Source of the DNA: DASSHC01 sp035693105
Lineage (GTDB): Bacteria; Chloroflexota; Chloroflexia; Thermomicrobiales; Thermomicrobiaceae
DNA length: 23,830 nt
Assembly (NCBI GenBank): GCA_035693105.1
Contig: DASSHC010000277.1
Span: forward strand, 1-23,830
Reading direction: 5' to 3'
The position numbers were made by a program, and so were the translations under genes. Position 1 is the first letter of the stretch, and each line of letters starts with the position of its first letter. The notes below the pieces were generated by a model. That model ran no database searches and had not been told where the DNA came from. It saw only the letters and a list, made by a program, of their open reading frames with translations. Below, piece after piece: positions 14,178-20,794 of this stretch.

Positions 14178-14906
14178 GTGCTGCATCTCCTGATAGGCGG
14201 CCTCGTGGTCGCGCTGGCCGCGATGCTGGCCGGAGCGACCGGCTTCGGCTTCGGCCTCGTCAGTGTGCCGCTCCTTCTCCTGGCCGGCTATACGCTGCCC
14301 TTTGTCGTCAGCGCGAACCTCACGCTGGTCCTCCTGACACGCATCCCGGTCGTCTACCAGCTTCGCGCCCACCTCACGGCCCGCCGCGCCATGACGCTGG
14401 TGCTCGGCAGCCTACCTGGCCTCTGGCTTGGCACGCTGGTGCTCACCAGTGTCAACCCACACTGGATCAAGCTGGCGACCGGGCTGCTGGTGATCGTCGC
14501 CACCGCGCTGCTGGTGCGCGCACGCCACGCTGCCGCGCCCAGTCCGATCCCCGGCTCGCTGCCGACGGTTGGGTTCATCGGTGGCTTTCTCGGCGCGACC
14601 GCCGCGCTCAACGGTATCCCGGTGGTGCTGCTGCTGGCGCGCGACCGGGTCAAGCCGCTCAGCTTTCTGGTCGATCTGGCCGCCTACTTCGTGCTCTCCA
14701 ACCTGATCGCCCTGGCGCTGCTCGACGCGCGCGGCGCGCTGGTGCCGCGCGCGCTCTTCCCCGCCACGCTCCTCTGGCTGCCCGGCGCGCTGGCCGGCAA
14801 CGCGCTCGGCATCACATTCAGCACGCGCCTGCCGGAGCTGCACTTCCGCCGCCTGACGCTCGCGCTGGCCCTCGTCTCCGGCGTCGTCACCGTGCTGACG
14901 GCGTGA
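14178..14906 (+). CDS. TauE/SafE family membrane exporter
   Basis: A 242-residue integral membrane protein with about seven or eight hydrophobic segments. The N-terminal GATGFGFGLVSVPLLLLAGY (20-39) and the internal repeat-like GFIGGFLGATAALNGIPVVLLL (about 131-152) are typical of TauE/SafE (PF01925), a family proposed to export sulfite, sulfoacetate or other organic anions. It starts with GTG at 14178; only a weak AAGG (14161-14164) lies upstream, so translation may depend on the upstream gene. Its place right after a ThDP enzyme suggests it moves a substrate or product of that enzyme, which is inference. A repeat-bearing gap follows. Confidence 0.85.
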   Translation: MLHLLIGGLVVALAAMLAGATGFGFGLVSVPLLLLAGYTLPFVVSANLTLVLLTRIPVVYQLRAHLTARRAMTLVLGSLPGLWLGTLVLTSVNPHWIKLATGLLVIVATALLVRARHAAAPSPIPGSLPTVGFIGGFLGATAALNGIPVVLLLARDRVKPLSFLVDLAAYFVLSNLIALALLDARGALVPRALFPATLLWLPGALAGNALGITFSTRLPELHFRRLTLALALVSGVVTVLTA

Positions 14907-14943
14907 GCCCCCGCCGCCCCTGCCATCCCGAGCCGCCATCCCG

Positions 14944-15132
14944 GTCATCCTGAGCCGCAGCGAAGGATCTCTCCTCACGATGGAGCGGCACCAACTCTGG
15001 AAGGCAGAGGAGATCCCTTCGACAAGCTCAGGGCAGGCTCTTCGGCTGCGGCTCAAGATGACAGAGGGGGGACGGAAGGCTAACATGGGGATCGAAGGAG
15101 CTCTCCTGCTGATGGCGCGGCGGCAACTGTGG
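14944..15132. repeat. cluster of inverted and direct dispersed repeats
   Basis: 14944-14970 (gtcatcctgagc...gaaggatct type) is matched by an inverted copy at 15036-15062 that shares tgagccgcag. Between them, 15012-15034 holds another inverted fragment with cttcgacaagctcaggg. In addition, 14969-15000 is repeated directly at 15101-15132 with 25 of 32 identical bases. The same core also occurs at 2137-2263 and 9166-9239. No coding content. Confidence 0.75.
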
Positions 15133-15152
15133 CACGACGGGGCACGTGCGCA

Positions 15153-15180
15153 TTCAGACATTGCCCACGCCACGTAGAAT
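15153..15180 (+). promoter_or_regulatory. candidate promoter for the MFS gene
   Basis: TTCAGA (15153-15158) and TAGAAT (15175-15180) are separated by 16 bases. It lies about 60 bases before the MFS start and directly after the repeat cluster. An upstream in-frame ATG at 15146 would precede this promoter, which favours the ATG at 15242. Confidence 0.45.
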
Positions 15181-15241
15181 ACGGTCGCTCAGCGTCCCCG
15201 CTTGTGGCGCGACTCCCATCACGGCGACGAAGAGGCAATCA

Positions 15242-16468
15242 ATGCTGGAGGCAGAGGAAACCGCGCCAACCACCCAAGCGGCGGCGAGGCGCCTGCCGCT
15301 GCTGGCGCTGTTGGGCGCCAACGCGGTCTCCCAGATCGGCAACCAGCTCACCGCGCTGGCGATCCCCTGGTACGTGCTGCGCGTCACCGGCAGCCCGGCG
15401 CTGGTCGGGCTGACCGGCTTCGTCCAGGGCTGCGCCTACATCGCGGCGGCCTTCCTCGGCGGCGTGGTGGTCGACCGCCTCGGGTTGCGCCGGGCCAGCG
15501 TGCTGACCGACCTGGCGAGCGGCGTGGCCATCGCGCTGATCCCGCTGCTGCACCAGACAATCGGGCTGCGGCTCTGGCAGCTCCTCATCGTGATCTTCGC
15601 CGCCTCGCTGCTCAACACGCCGGGGCTGGCGGCGCGGCGCGGCATGCTGGCCGATCTGGCCGCGCTGGGGGCCGTGCGGCTGGAGCGCGCCACCTCCGCC
15701 GAGCACGGCATCGGCAACTTCGCCAGCCTGGTCGGGCCGATCCTGGCCGGGGTGCTGCTGGCGATCGTGGCGCCGGCCAGCGTCCTCTGGCTCGATGCCG
15801 TCAGCTTCGCGCTCTCGGCCGCGCTGATCGGCTCCCTGGTGCCCGCGCGCTGGCCGCCCCTGCGTGGCGCGAGCTACCGACAGCAGTTCGCCGAGGGACT
15901 GAGCTTCATCCGCCACAATGTCGTGGTGCGCACGATCGCGCTGCTCGGCTCGTTCATCAACGCGGTCGGCGCCGGGCTCTTCGGCGTGGTCTTCCCGGTC
16001 TACGCGGCCCGCGTCTTCGGCAGCGCGCTCGGGCTCGGCGCCATGGCGGCCGCCGACGGCGGCGGGGCGCTGGCCGGCACGGTCGTCTACGGCGCCATCG
16101 GCCACCGCCTGCCCAAGCGCCCCACCCTGCTCGCCGCCTTCACCCTCTCCGCGCTCGGTCTCTCGCTCCTGGCGCTGACGCCGCCGCTGCTCGTGACCGT
16201 CGCCGTGCTGGTGGTCGACGGCTTCATGTTCGGCATCATCGGTCCGCTGACCTACACCATCTACCGCGAGCGCGTGCCCGAGGCGCTGGGCGGGCGAGCC
16301 TTCGCCGCCATCCTCGGCATCCACCGGCTGGCGGTGCCCTTCGGCGCGCTCCTGGCCGGCTCGCTCCTCGGGGTGCTGAGCATCCCGGTCACCGTCGCCG
16401 CCATCGCCGCGCTCTCGCTCGTCGTCCCGCTCGGCGTGCTGCTCCGTCCCTCCCTGCGCGACCTGTAG
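15242..16468 (+). CDS. major facilitator superfamily exporter
   Basis: A 408-residue MFS transporter with a pattern of about 12 membrane segments, close to the EntS/macrolide-efflux branch (MFS_3). The cytoplasmic loop between segments 2 and 3 carries the motif-A-like GGVVVDRLGLRR (73-84). The start is the ATG at 15242, preceded by AAGAGG; the N-terminal 18 residues are polar and cytoplasmic. Family members export siderophores, drugs or other small molecules; nothing here identifies the substrate. The family 2 glycosyltransferase gene follows after 61 bases on the same strand and may be co-transcribed. Confidence 0.9.
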   Translation: MLEAEETAPTTQAAARRLPLLALLGANAVSQIGNQLTALAIPWYVLRVTGSPALVGLTGFVQGCAYIAAAFLGGVVVDRLGLRRASVLTDLASGVAIALIPLLHQTIGLRLWQLLIVIFAASLLNTPGLAARRGMLADLAALGAVRLERATSAEHGIGNFASLVGPILAGVLLAIVAPASVLWLDAVSFALSAALIGSLVPARWPPLRGASYRQQFAEGLSFIRHNVVVRTIALLGSFINAVGAGLFGVVFPVYAARVFGSALGLGAMAAADGGGALAGTVVYGAIGHRLPKRPTLLAAFTLSALGLSLLALTPPLLVTVAVLVVDGFMFGIIGPLTYTIYRERVPEALGGRAFAAILGIHRLAVPFGALLAGSLLGVLSIPVTVAAIAALSLVVPLGVLLRPSLRDL

Positions 16469-16529
16469 GGCGCACGACGTGGCAGACTGAACCGAGACGG
16501 AAGGATGCAGCCGGGGGCGCGAGGGACCG

Positions 16530-17246
16530 ATGATCGACACTGAGCCGGGAGCCGCGAAGCTCGACTTCTCGATCGTGATCCCGGCGCACAACGAGGCCGG
16601 CTACATTCGCCGGGCGCTGGAGTCGATCCGCGCGACGAACTGGCCGCTGGAGCGGCTGGAGGTGATCGTGGTCGACAACGCCTCCAGCGACGCCACCGCC
16701 CAGGTCGTGCGCGCTTACGCCGGTGAGGTGCCCCAGCTCGCGCTGGCGCTGCTGCCGGAGCCGCTGCCCGGCGCGGCGCACGCCAAGAACAGCGGTGCGG
16801 CCCGGGCGCGCGGCGACATCCTCCTCTTCCTCGACGCCGACTCGCGCGTCGCGCCCGATCTCCTGACCGTGATCGCGGGCGCTTTGCGCGCGGGCGAGCC
16901 GGCCGGCTGCATCCCGGTGATCGCGGACGGCGGCGACTGGCTCGATCGCAGCTTCTTCCGCCTGATGGAGTTCGGCAAGCGCCTCTTCGACCTGCGCGCC
17001 CAGATGTTCTACTGCGAACGCGCCCTCTTCGGCGCCGGGTTCGACGCGGCACTCCAGCTGGCCGAGGATCAAGATTTCTTGACCCGCCTGCGCGACCAGG
17101 GCGTGCGCGTCGGCTACCTGCGGGGCAGTTGGATCGCGACCTCGCCGCGCCGGTTGCACAGCCACCCCTTGCGGCTCGGCCTGGTTGTCATGTTCGGGCG
17201 CTGGCTGCTGGCGCACTTCGGCCTCGGGCGCCGCTGGCGCTACTGA
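16530..17246 (+). CDS. family 2 glycosyltransferase
   Basis: A 238-residue GT-A fold glycosyltransferase. The nucleotide-sugar site shows FSIVIPAHNEAGYIRRALESI (13-33) and VVDNASSD (47-54); the metal-binding DxD is D102-A-D104 in LFLDADSRVAPD. The acceptor domain includes AEDQDFLTRLRDQG, with the ED catalytic-base position of GT2 enzymes. A hydrophobic patch near the C-terminus (LGLVVMFGRWLLAHFGL) may touch the membrane. GAGGG lies a few bases before the ATG at 16530. Its stop overlaps the convergent deacetylase gene by seven bases. The two could modify the same surface glycan, but opposite orientation means no shared operon. Donor and acceptor unknown. Confidence 0.9.
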   Translation: MIDTEPGAAKLDFSIVIPAHNEAGYIRRALESIRATNWPLERLEVIVVDNASSDATAQVVRAYAGEVPQLALALLPEPLPGAAHAKNSGAARARGDILLFLDADSRVAPDLLTVIAGALRAGEPAGCIPVIADGGDWLDRSFFRLMEFGKRLFDLRAQMFYCERALFGAGFDAALQLAEDQDFLTRLRDQGVRVGYLRGSWIATSPRRLHSHPLRLGLVVMFGRWLLAHFGLGRRWRY

Positions 17247-17965
17247 TCGCGCCCGGCCGCGACCAGCGAGGCACCAACCGAGCGGGCACGCAGCCCGGCG
17301 GCCCGTAACTCCTCGAAGAGGAGCGGCAGGGCGGCCAGCGTCCGCTGGACCGTCCCAGGCGCGGCGTAGCGCTCGGAGGAGTGGAGGAGGAGGATGTCAC
17401 CGGCGCGCGGCGGGCCGAGCGCCTGGAGGATGTCCTCCGGCGTAGCCTGGGGCCGCCAGTCGCGCCCGGCGCGCGCCCAGAGGACCGGGGTGAGCCCTTG
17501 GCGTCGCACCGCGCGCCAGCTCGCCAGGCTGAAGAGGCCGTGCGGCGGCCGGTAGAACCGGACCGGCGCGCGGGCAGCGTCCTCCACCAGCGCGCGGCCC
17601 CGGCGCAGATCGTCGTCCACGGCTCCCGGCGTGCGCAGCAGGTGGGGCCGGTGGCCATACCCGTGCAGGCCGATCTCGTGCCCCTCGGCGATGATCCGCG
17701 CCGGCGCGCCGGGCCAGCGCGCCACCTGCTCACCGGTGATGAAGAAGGTGGCCGTCGCGCCGTGCGCCCGCAGCAGGGCGAGGAAGGCGTCCAGCTCGCG
17801 GTCCGGCCCGTCGTCGAAGGTGAGCGCGACCGCGCCGGGATCGCCGGTATGCGCCAGCGCCGGGAAGAGGCGCCGCCCAGCCTCGGTGCGCGCCAGCACC
17901 GGCGATACGTGCAAGGCCGCCAGCCCGAGCGGCACGAACCCGAGGAGCGCGGGGGTCGCGTTCAC
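17240..17965 (-). CDS. polysaccharide deacetylase (NodB homology domain)
   Basis: A 241-residue carbohydrate esterase family 4 protein. Motif 1 TFDDGPD (49-55) gives the catalytic base and a metal ligand; motif 2 HGYGH (H101, H105) gives the other zinc ligands; motif 3 RPPHG (139-143), motif 4 GRDW and motif 5 ILLLHSS follow. All key residues are present, so an active metal-dependent N-deacetylase of a glycan is expected. An N-terminal hydrophobic segment (about 5-24) suggests a signal anchor, placing the enzyme outside the membrane. The start is GTG at 17965, with AGGGGAG eight bases upstream. The RAYT unit lies 67 bases upstream and may separate it from its original promoter. Confidence 0.9.
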   Translation of the reverse strand: MNATPALLGFVPLGLAALHVSPVLARTEAGRRLFPALAHTGDPGAVALTFDDGPDRELDAFLALLRAHGATATFFITGEQVARWPGAPARIIAEGHEIGLHGYGHRPHLLRTPGAVDDDLRRGRALVEDAARAPVRFYRPPHGLFSLASWRAVRRQGLTPVLWARAGRDWRPQATPEDILQALGPPRAGDILLLHSSERYAAPGTVQRTLAALPLLFEELRAAGLRARSVGASLVAAGRDQ

Positions 17966-18032
17966 GGTGACGGCTCCCCTAACCGGCCGTAGGCGGCGGG
18001 GCGGACGAATTCGTTTCGCGTTTGCCGGCGAC

Positions 18033-18088
18033 CGCGCGGGGTTGAAACCACCGCGCTAGGGACGAAGCCGGCTCGAAGCCGGCTGGAG
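18033..18088 (+). repeat. left inverted arm of the RAYT unit (two hairpins)
   Basis: A 56-bp arm, inverted with respect to 18523-18578 with 50 of 56 matches. Hairpin 1 (18034-18056) has outer stem gcgcgg/ccgcgc and inner stem ggtt/aacc with a bulged A. Hairpin 2 (18067-18083) is gccggct-CGA-agccggc, a perfect 7-bp stem. They are joined by tagggacgaa. The arm covers the 3' end and stop codon of the transposase gene, as often seen for REP sequences next to RAYT genes. Confidence 0.85.
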
Positions 18089-18499
18089 ATCTGGCCGGCC
18101 ATCGCCCAGTTCTTCTAGGAGCTGCCACGTCCGCCCGCTCGCGTGATGCTGTTTCTGTTTGACGACATAGGCCATCACTTCTGGCAGGTGCCGCTCCGCG
18201 AACGAGGTTGCGCCGTACTCGGCCTGCCAGGCGAAGCCGCCACCGATGCGATCGTTGAGCGCGTGCGCGCTGGCGCCCTTGATCCGTTGCACCGCGTCCG
18301 CCACCGAGATCGCGGGCGGAATCGACACCACCAGATGGACGTGATCGGCCACCCCGCCGCTGGCATGGACCGTCACCTTGTTGCGCGCCGCCGCCTCGTG
18401 CATCAACTGATGCAACTCGGTCTCCAACTCGGGGCCGATCAACGGCTCTCGCCGCCGCGTCGCCCATACGAGATGGTAGAACAACCGCCAATATGGCAC
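18056..18499 (-). CDS. REP-associated tyrosine transposase (RAYT), Y1/HUH family
   Basis: A 147-residue single-strand DNA transposase of the IS200/TnpA-REP family (Y1_Tnp). The metal-binding HUH motif is H53-V-H55 in GGVADHVHLVVSIPP; the nucleophile is Y111 in EVMAYVVKQKQHH, with Q115 and the H118-H119 pair typical of RAYTs. The N-terminus MPYWRLFYHLVWATRRREP is a family signature. It starts with GTG at 18499 behind GGAGGGGAGAG. All catalytic residues are present, so the enzyme may be active. Its last 10 or so residues are encoded by the left inverted arm. Unlike IS200, RAYTs are usually domesticated single-copy genes thought to mobilise REP/REPIN sequences; the flanking arms fit this role. 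Confidence 0.9.
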   Translation of the reverse strand: MPYWRLFYHLVWATRRREPLIGPELETELHQLMHEAAARNKVTVHASGGVADHVHLVVSIPPAISVADAVQRIKGASAHALNDRIGGGFAWQAEYGATSFAERHLPEVMAYVVKQKQHHASGRTWQLLEELGDGRPDLQPASSRLRP

Positions 18500-18522
18500 G
18501 TCTCTCCCCTCCCTTCTCGTTC

Positions 18523-18578
18523 CTCCAGCCGGCTGGAAGCCGGCTTCGTCCCTAGCGCGGCGGCTTCAGCCCCGCGCG
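18523..18578 (-). repeat. right inverted arm of the RAYT unit (two hairpins)
   Basis: The inverted partner of 18033-18088. Hairpin 2 is at 18528-18544 (gccggct-GGA-agccggc) and hairpin 1 at 18555-18577. Read in the same orientation as the left arm, the six differences are: one stem pair T-A to C-G (two changes), the single bulged base (A to G), and all three bases of the hairpin 2 loop. Every stem is therefore preserved. The remaining 179 bases to 18757 show no clear promoter pair for the binding-protein gene. Confidence 0.85.
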
Positions 18579-18757
18579 GTGCCGCGCGGCCGGCCGAATC
18601 CCGCGCAAACCCGCCGTCCCCACCGCACCCCATTATCCGCGTTCCCCCAGCGGCCACGAGGCGCGCATGCTGGCCGGGCAAGAAACTTGCTGTCAGCTCC
18701 GCCACGATGTTGCCATGACCTGTGGAGTTCGGTGATCGTTGAGGAGGAGCAACCCGC

Positions 18758-20638
18758 ATGCCCGACGATTGGAACGAATTCGCACCCACGCGCGAAGCTT
18801 CCGGGGGCTTGAGCCGGCGCGCGCTGCTCCGCCGCGGTCTGGTGCTCGGCGCCGCGCCGCTGGCGGCCGGTCTGCTGGCCGCCTGCGGCGGCAGCAGCTC
18901 GTCACCCACCGCGACGTCAGCCGGCACCGCCGCGGCGACGACCACGGCACAGACCACCCCGAGCGCGCTGGCCACGCCGGTCACCACGGCCACCCCGGCC
19001 GCGGCAGCAACCGCCTCGCCCGCGGCGACCGTCGCCGCCTCCCCCGTGGCCGTAGCCACCGCGACCTCGCAGCCCAGCGCCGCGCAGTACACGGTCGAGC
19101 CCGCCCAGAACAAGGGAGGCCAGCTCGTGGCCGGGTCGGCGGGCGATGCCAAGACGCTGAACCCGGTGACCGTCACCGACAGCCCCTCCTACGCCTGCAT
19201 CTTCATGATCTTTGAAGGAGTGATGCAGACCGACCCGACCAACGGCACCCCGGCCGGCCTGCTGGCCAAGTCGTGGGACATCTCGCAGGACGGCATCACC
19301 TACTCGTTCGTCCTCAACGACGGCGTCACCTGGCAGGACGGCCAGCCCTTCAGCGCCAACGACGTCAAGTTCACCTACGATCTGCTGCTCAACCCGGACG
19401 CCAGTTCGGCCTTTACCTCGACGCTGGCCGCCGCGATCAAGTCGGTGGACGTTGCCGACGACAGCCACGTCACGGTCACCCTCAAGCAAGCCAACGCCTC
19501 GTTCCTGGCCAACCAGATGTACTACCAGATCGTGCCGCAGCACATCCTCAAGGACGTGGCCCCCAAGGACCTGGCCGCCGATGCCTTCTCGACCGGGCAG
19601 AAGGGGCGCACCATCGGCACCGGACCCTTCATGTTCGACGAGTGGGTCAAGGACGACCACATGACGCTGCTCAAGAACCCGAGCTACTGGCGCGGCGCGC
19701 CGAATCTCGACAAGTGGATCTTCAAGGTGGTGCCGAACCAGACCGTGCTGACCCAGCAGCTCAAGACCGGCGAGATCGATGTCGGCGGAATCCAGCCGCC
19801 CGACGCGGCCGACATGAAGAAGCAGTCGAACATCACCGTCGCCGCCTTCGACACGACCAGCTTCGTCTACTACGCCTACCAGCTCGACACCACCAAGACG
19901 ACCCTGTTTCAGGACAAGGCCGTGCGTCAGGCGCTCTTCTACGCCCTCGACCGCCAGGCGATGGTCGATGCCGTCTACTTCGGCTATGCCCGCGTGGCTA
20001 TCGGCACGATGCCGGTGATCTACTGGGCCTACGATCCGGACGCGATCAAGCTGAAGTACCCCTTCGACCCGGACAAGGCCAACAGCCTGCTCGACCAGGC
20101 CGGCTGGAAGGCCGGCTCCGACGGGATCCGCGAGAAAGACGGCAAGAAGCTCTCGTTCTCCGTCTTGACGACGCCGGCCGTCCAGGCCTACGTCGATCTG
20201 ACGTCGATCATGCAGGAGCAGTGGAAGAAGATCGGGGTCGACTGCAAGCCGCAGCAACTGGAGCTGAACGCCTTCCTCGCCCAGATCAGCGACGCCCACA
20301 ACTTCGACATGTACCTGGTCGGCTTCGGCTTCCCCGGCTCCGATCCGGATCAGTCGCTGATCTGGCCGTGCGCCGCCTACAAGGGCGGCTTCAACCTGAC
20401 CAAATACTGCAACCCGCAGGTCGATAAGCTCCTGCAGGATGGGCTAGCCACGACCGACCAGGACAAGCGCAAGCAGCTCTACGACCAGATGCAGAACATC
20501 CTGATGGACGACCTGCCGCAGGCGATCATGTTCTTCCCGCAGGAGATCGTGGGCATGACCAAGCGGCTGCACAACTACTTCCCGAACCAGCTCAACGGCA
20601 GCTTCAACGCCCATCTCTGGTGGGTCGACGCGTCGTAG
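18758..20638 (+). CDS. ABC transporter solute-binding protein, family 5 (oligopeptide/nickel type)
   Basis: A 626-residue extracytoplasmic lipoprotein of the SBP_bac_5 family. A twin-arginine motif (SRRALLR, 19-25) precedes a hydrophobic stretch and lipobox LLAAC, with lipidated C43; Tat export is likely. Residues 44-112 form a Ser/Thr/Ala/Pro linker before the folded domain. Family stretches include YSFVLNDGVTWQDGQPFSANDVKFTYD, the GTGPFMFDEW segment, and AVRQALFYALDRQAMVDAVYFG. GAGGAGGAG lies a few bases before the ATG at 18758. No permease or ATPase genes adjoin it, so it may serve the importer at 173-2096 or one encoded elsewhere. A copy of the double-hairpin repeat follows 38 bases after the stop. 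Ligand unknown. Confidence 0.92.
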   Translation: MPDDWNEFAPTREASGGLSRRALLRRGLVLGAAPLAAGLLAACGGSSSSPTATSAGTAAATTTAQTTPSALATPVTTATPAAAATASPAATVAASPVAVATATSQPSAAQYTVEPAQNKGGQLVAGSAGDAKTLNPVTVTDSPSYACIFMIFEGVMQTDPTNGTPAGLLAKSWDISQDGITYSFVLNDGVTWQDGQPFSANDVKFTYDLLLNPDASSAFTSTLAAAIKSVDVADDSHVTVTLKQANASFLANQMYYQIVPQHILKDVAPKDLAADAFSTGQKGRTIGTGPFMFDEWVKDDHMTLLKNPSYWRGAPNLDKWIFKVVPNQTVLTQQLKTGEIDVGGIQPPDAADMKKQSNITVAAFDTTSFVYYAYQLDTTKTTLFQDKAVRQALFYALDRQAMVDAVYFGYARVAIGTMPVIYWAYDPDAIKLKYPFDPDKANSLLDQAGWKAGSDGIREKDGKKLSFSVLTTPAVQAYVDLTSIMQEQWKKIGVDCKPQQLELNAFLAQISDAHNFDMYLVGFGFPGSDPDQSLIWPCAAYKGGFNLTKYCNPQVDKLLQDGLATTDQDKRKQLYDQMQNILMDDLPQAIMFFPQEIVGMTKRLHNYFPNQLNGSFNAHLWWVDAS

Positions 20639-20676
20639 CGTGGGAGTCCGTCGAAAGCGTCCGTCACAGGGGAAAA

Positions 20677-20753
20677 GGGCGGCCACGGGGGGCCGCCCCT
20701 ACAGGAAAAGGGAAGATCGCGAATGCGGTAGGGGCAGACCCCTGTGTCTGCGC
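20677..20753. repeat. palindromic double-hairpin intergenic repeat, copy 2
   Basis: The second copy of the repeat at 43-117. The first stem is gggcggcc/ggccgccc (20677-20684 and 20691-20698, 8 bp, loop acgggg); the second is gcagac/gtctgc (20734-20739 and 20746-20751). It lies between the binding-protein gene and the convergent M20 gene. The GC stem could slow transcription, but no T-run follows. Confidence 0.85.
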
Positions 20754-20794
20754 GTCTCCACGCGGCACCTGGTCTCACCGGCAGGCGAAAACGT

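Larger units (their letters stand above)
14907..15241. other. repeat-bearing intergenic region, no gene seen
   Basis: A 335-base gap between the TauE-like and MFS genes. It holds inverted and direct repeats at 14944-15132 and a candidate promoter at 15153-15180. A plus-strand frame across it (14980-15177) encodes low-complexity sequence derived from the repeats and is not considered a gene. Confidence 0.6.

Noticed and set aside
14980..15177. Short plus-strand frame in the TauE-MFS gap
   Set aside because: It is built almost entirely of the dispersed repeats and encodes low-complexity sequence, with no ribosome binding site.
18033..18578. A standard IS200/IS605 insertion sequence
   Set aside because: The protein has the RAYT-type N-terminus and Y-x3-Q-x2-HH pattern, and there are long inverted arms at both ends, while IS200/IS605 elements have different subterminal hairpins and usually lack such inverted ends. 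No tnpB is present.
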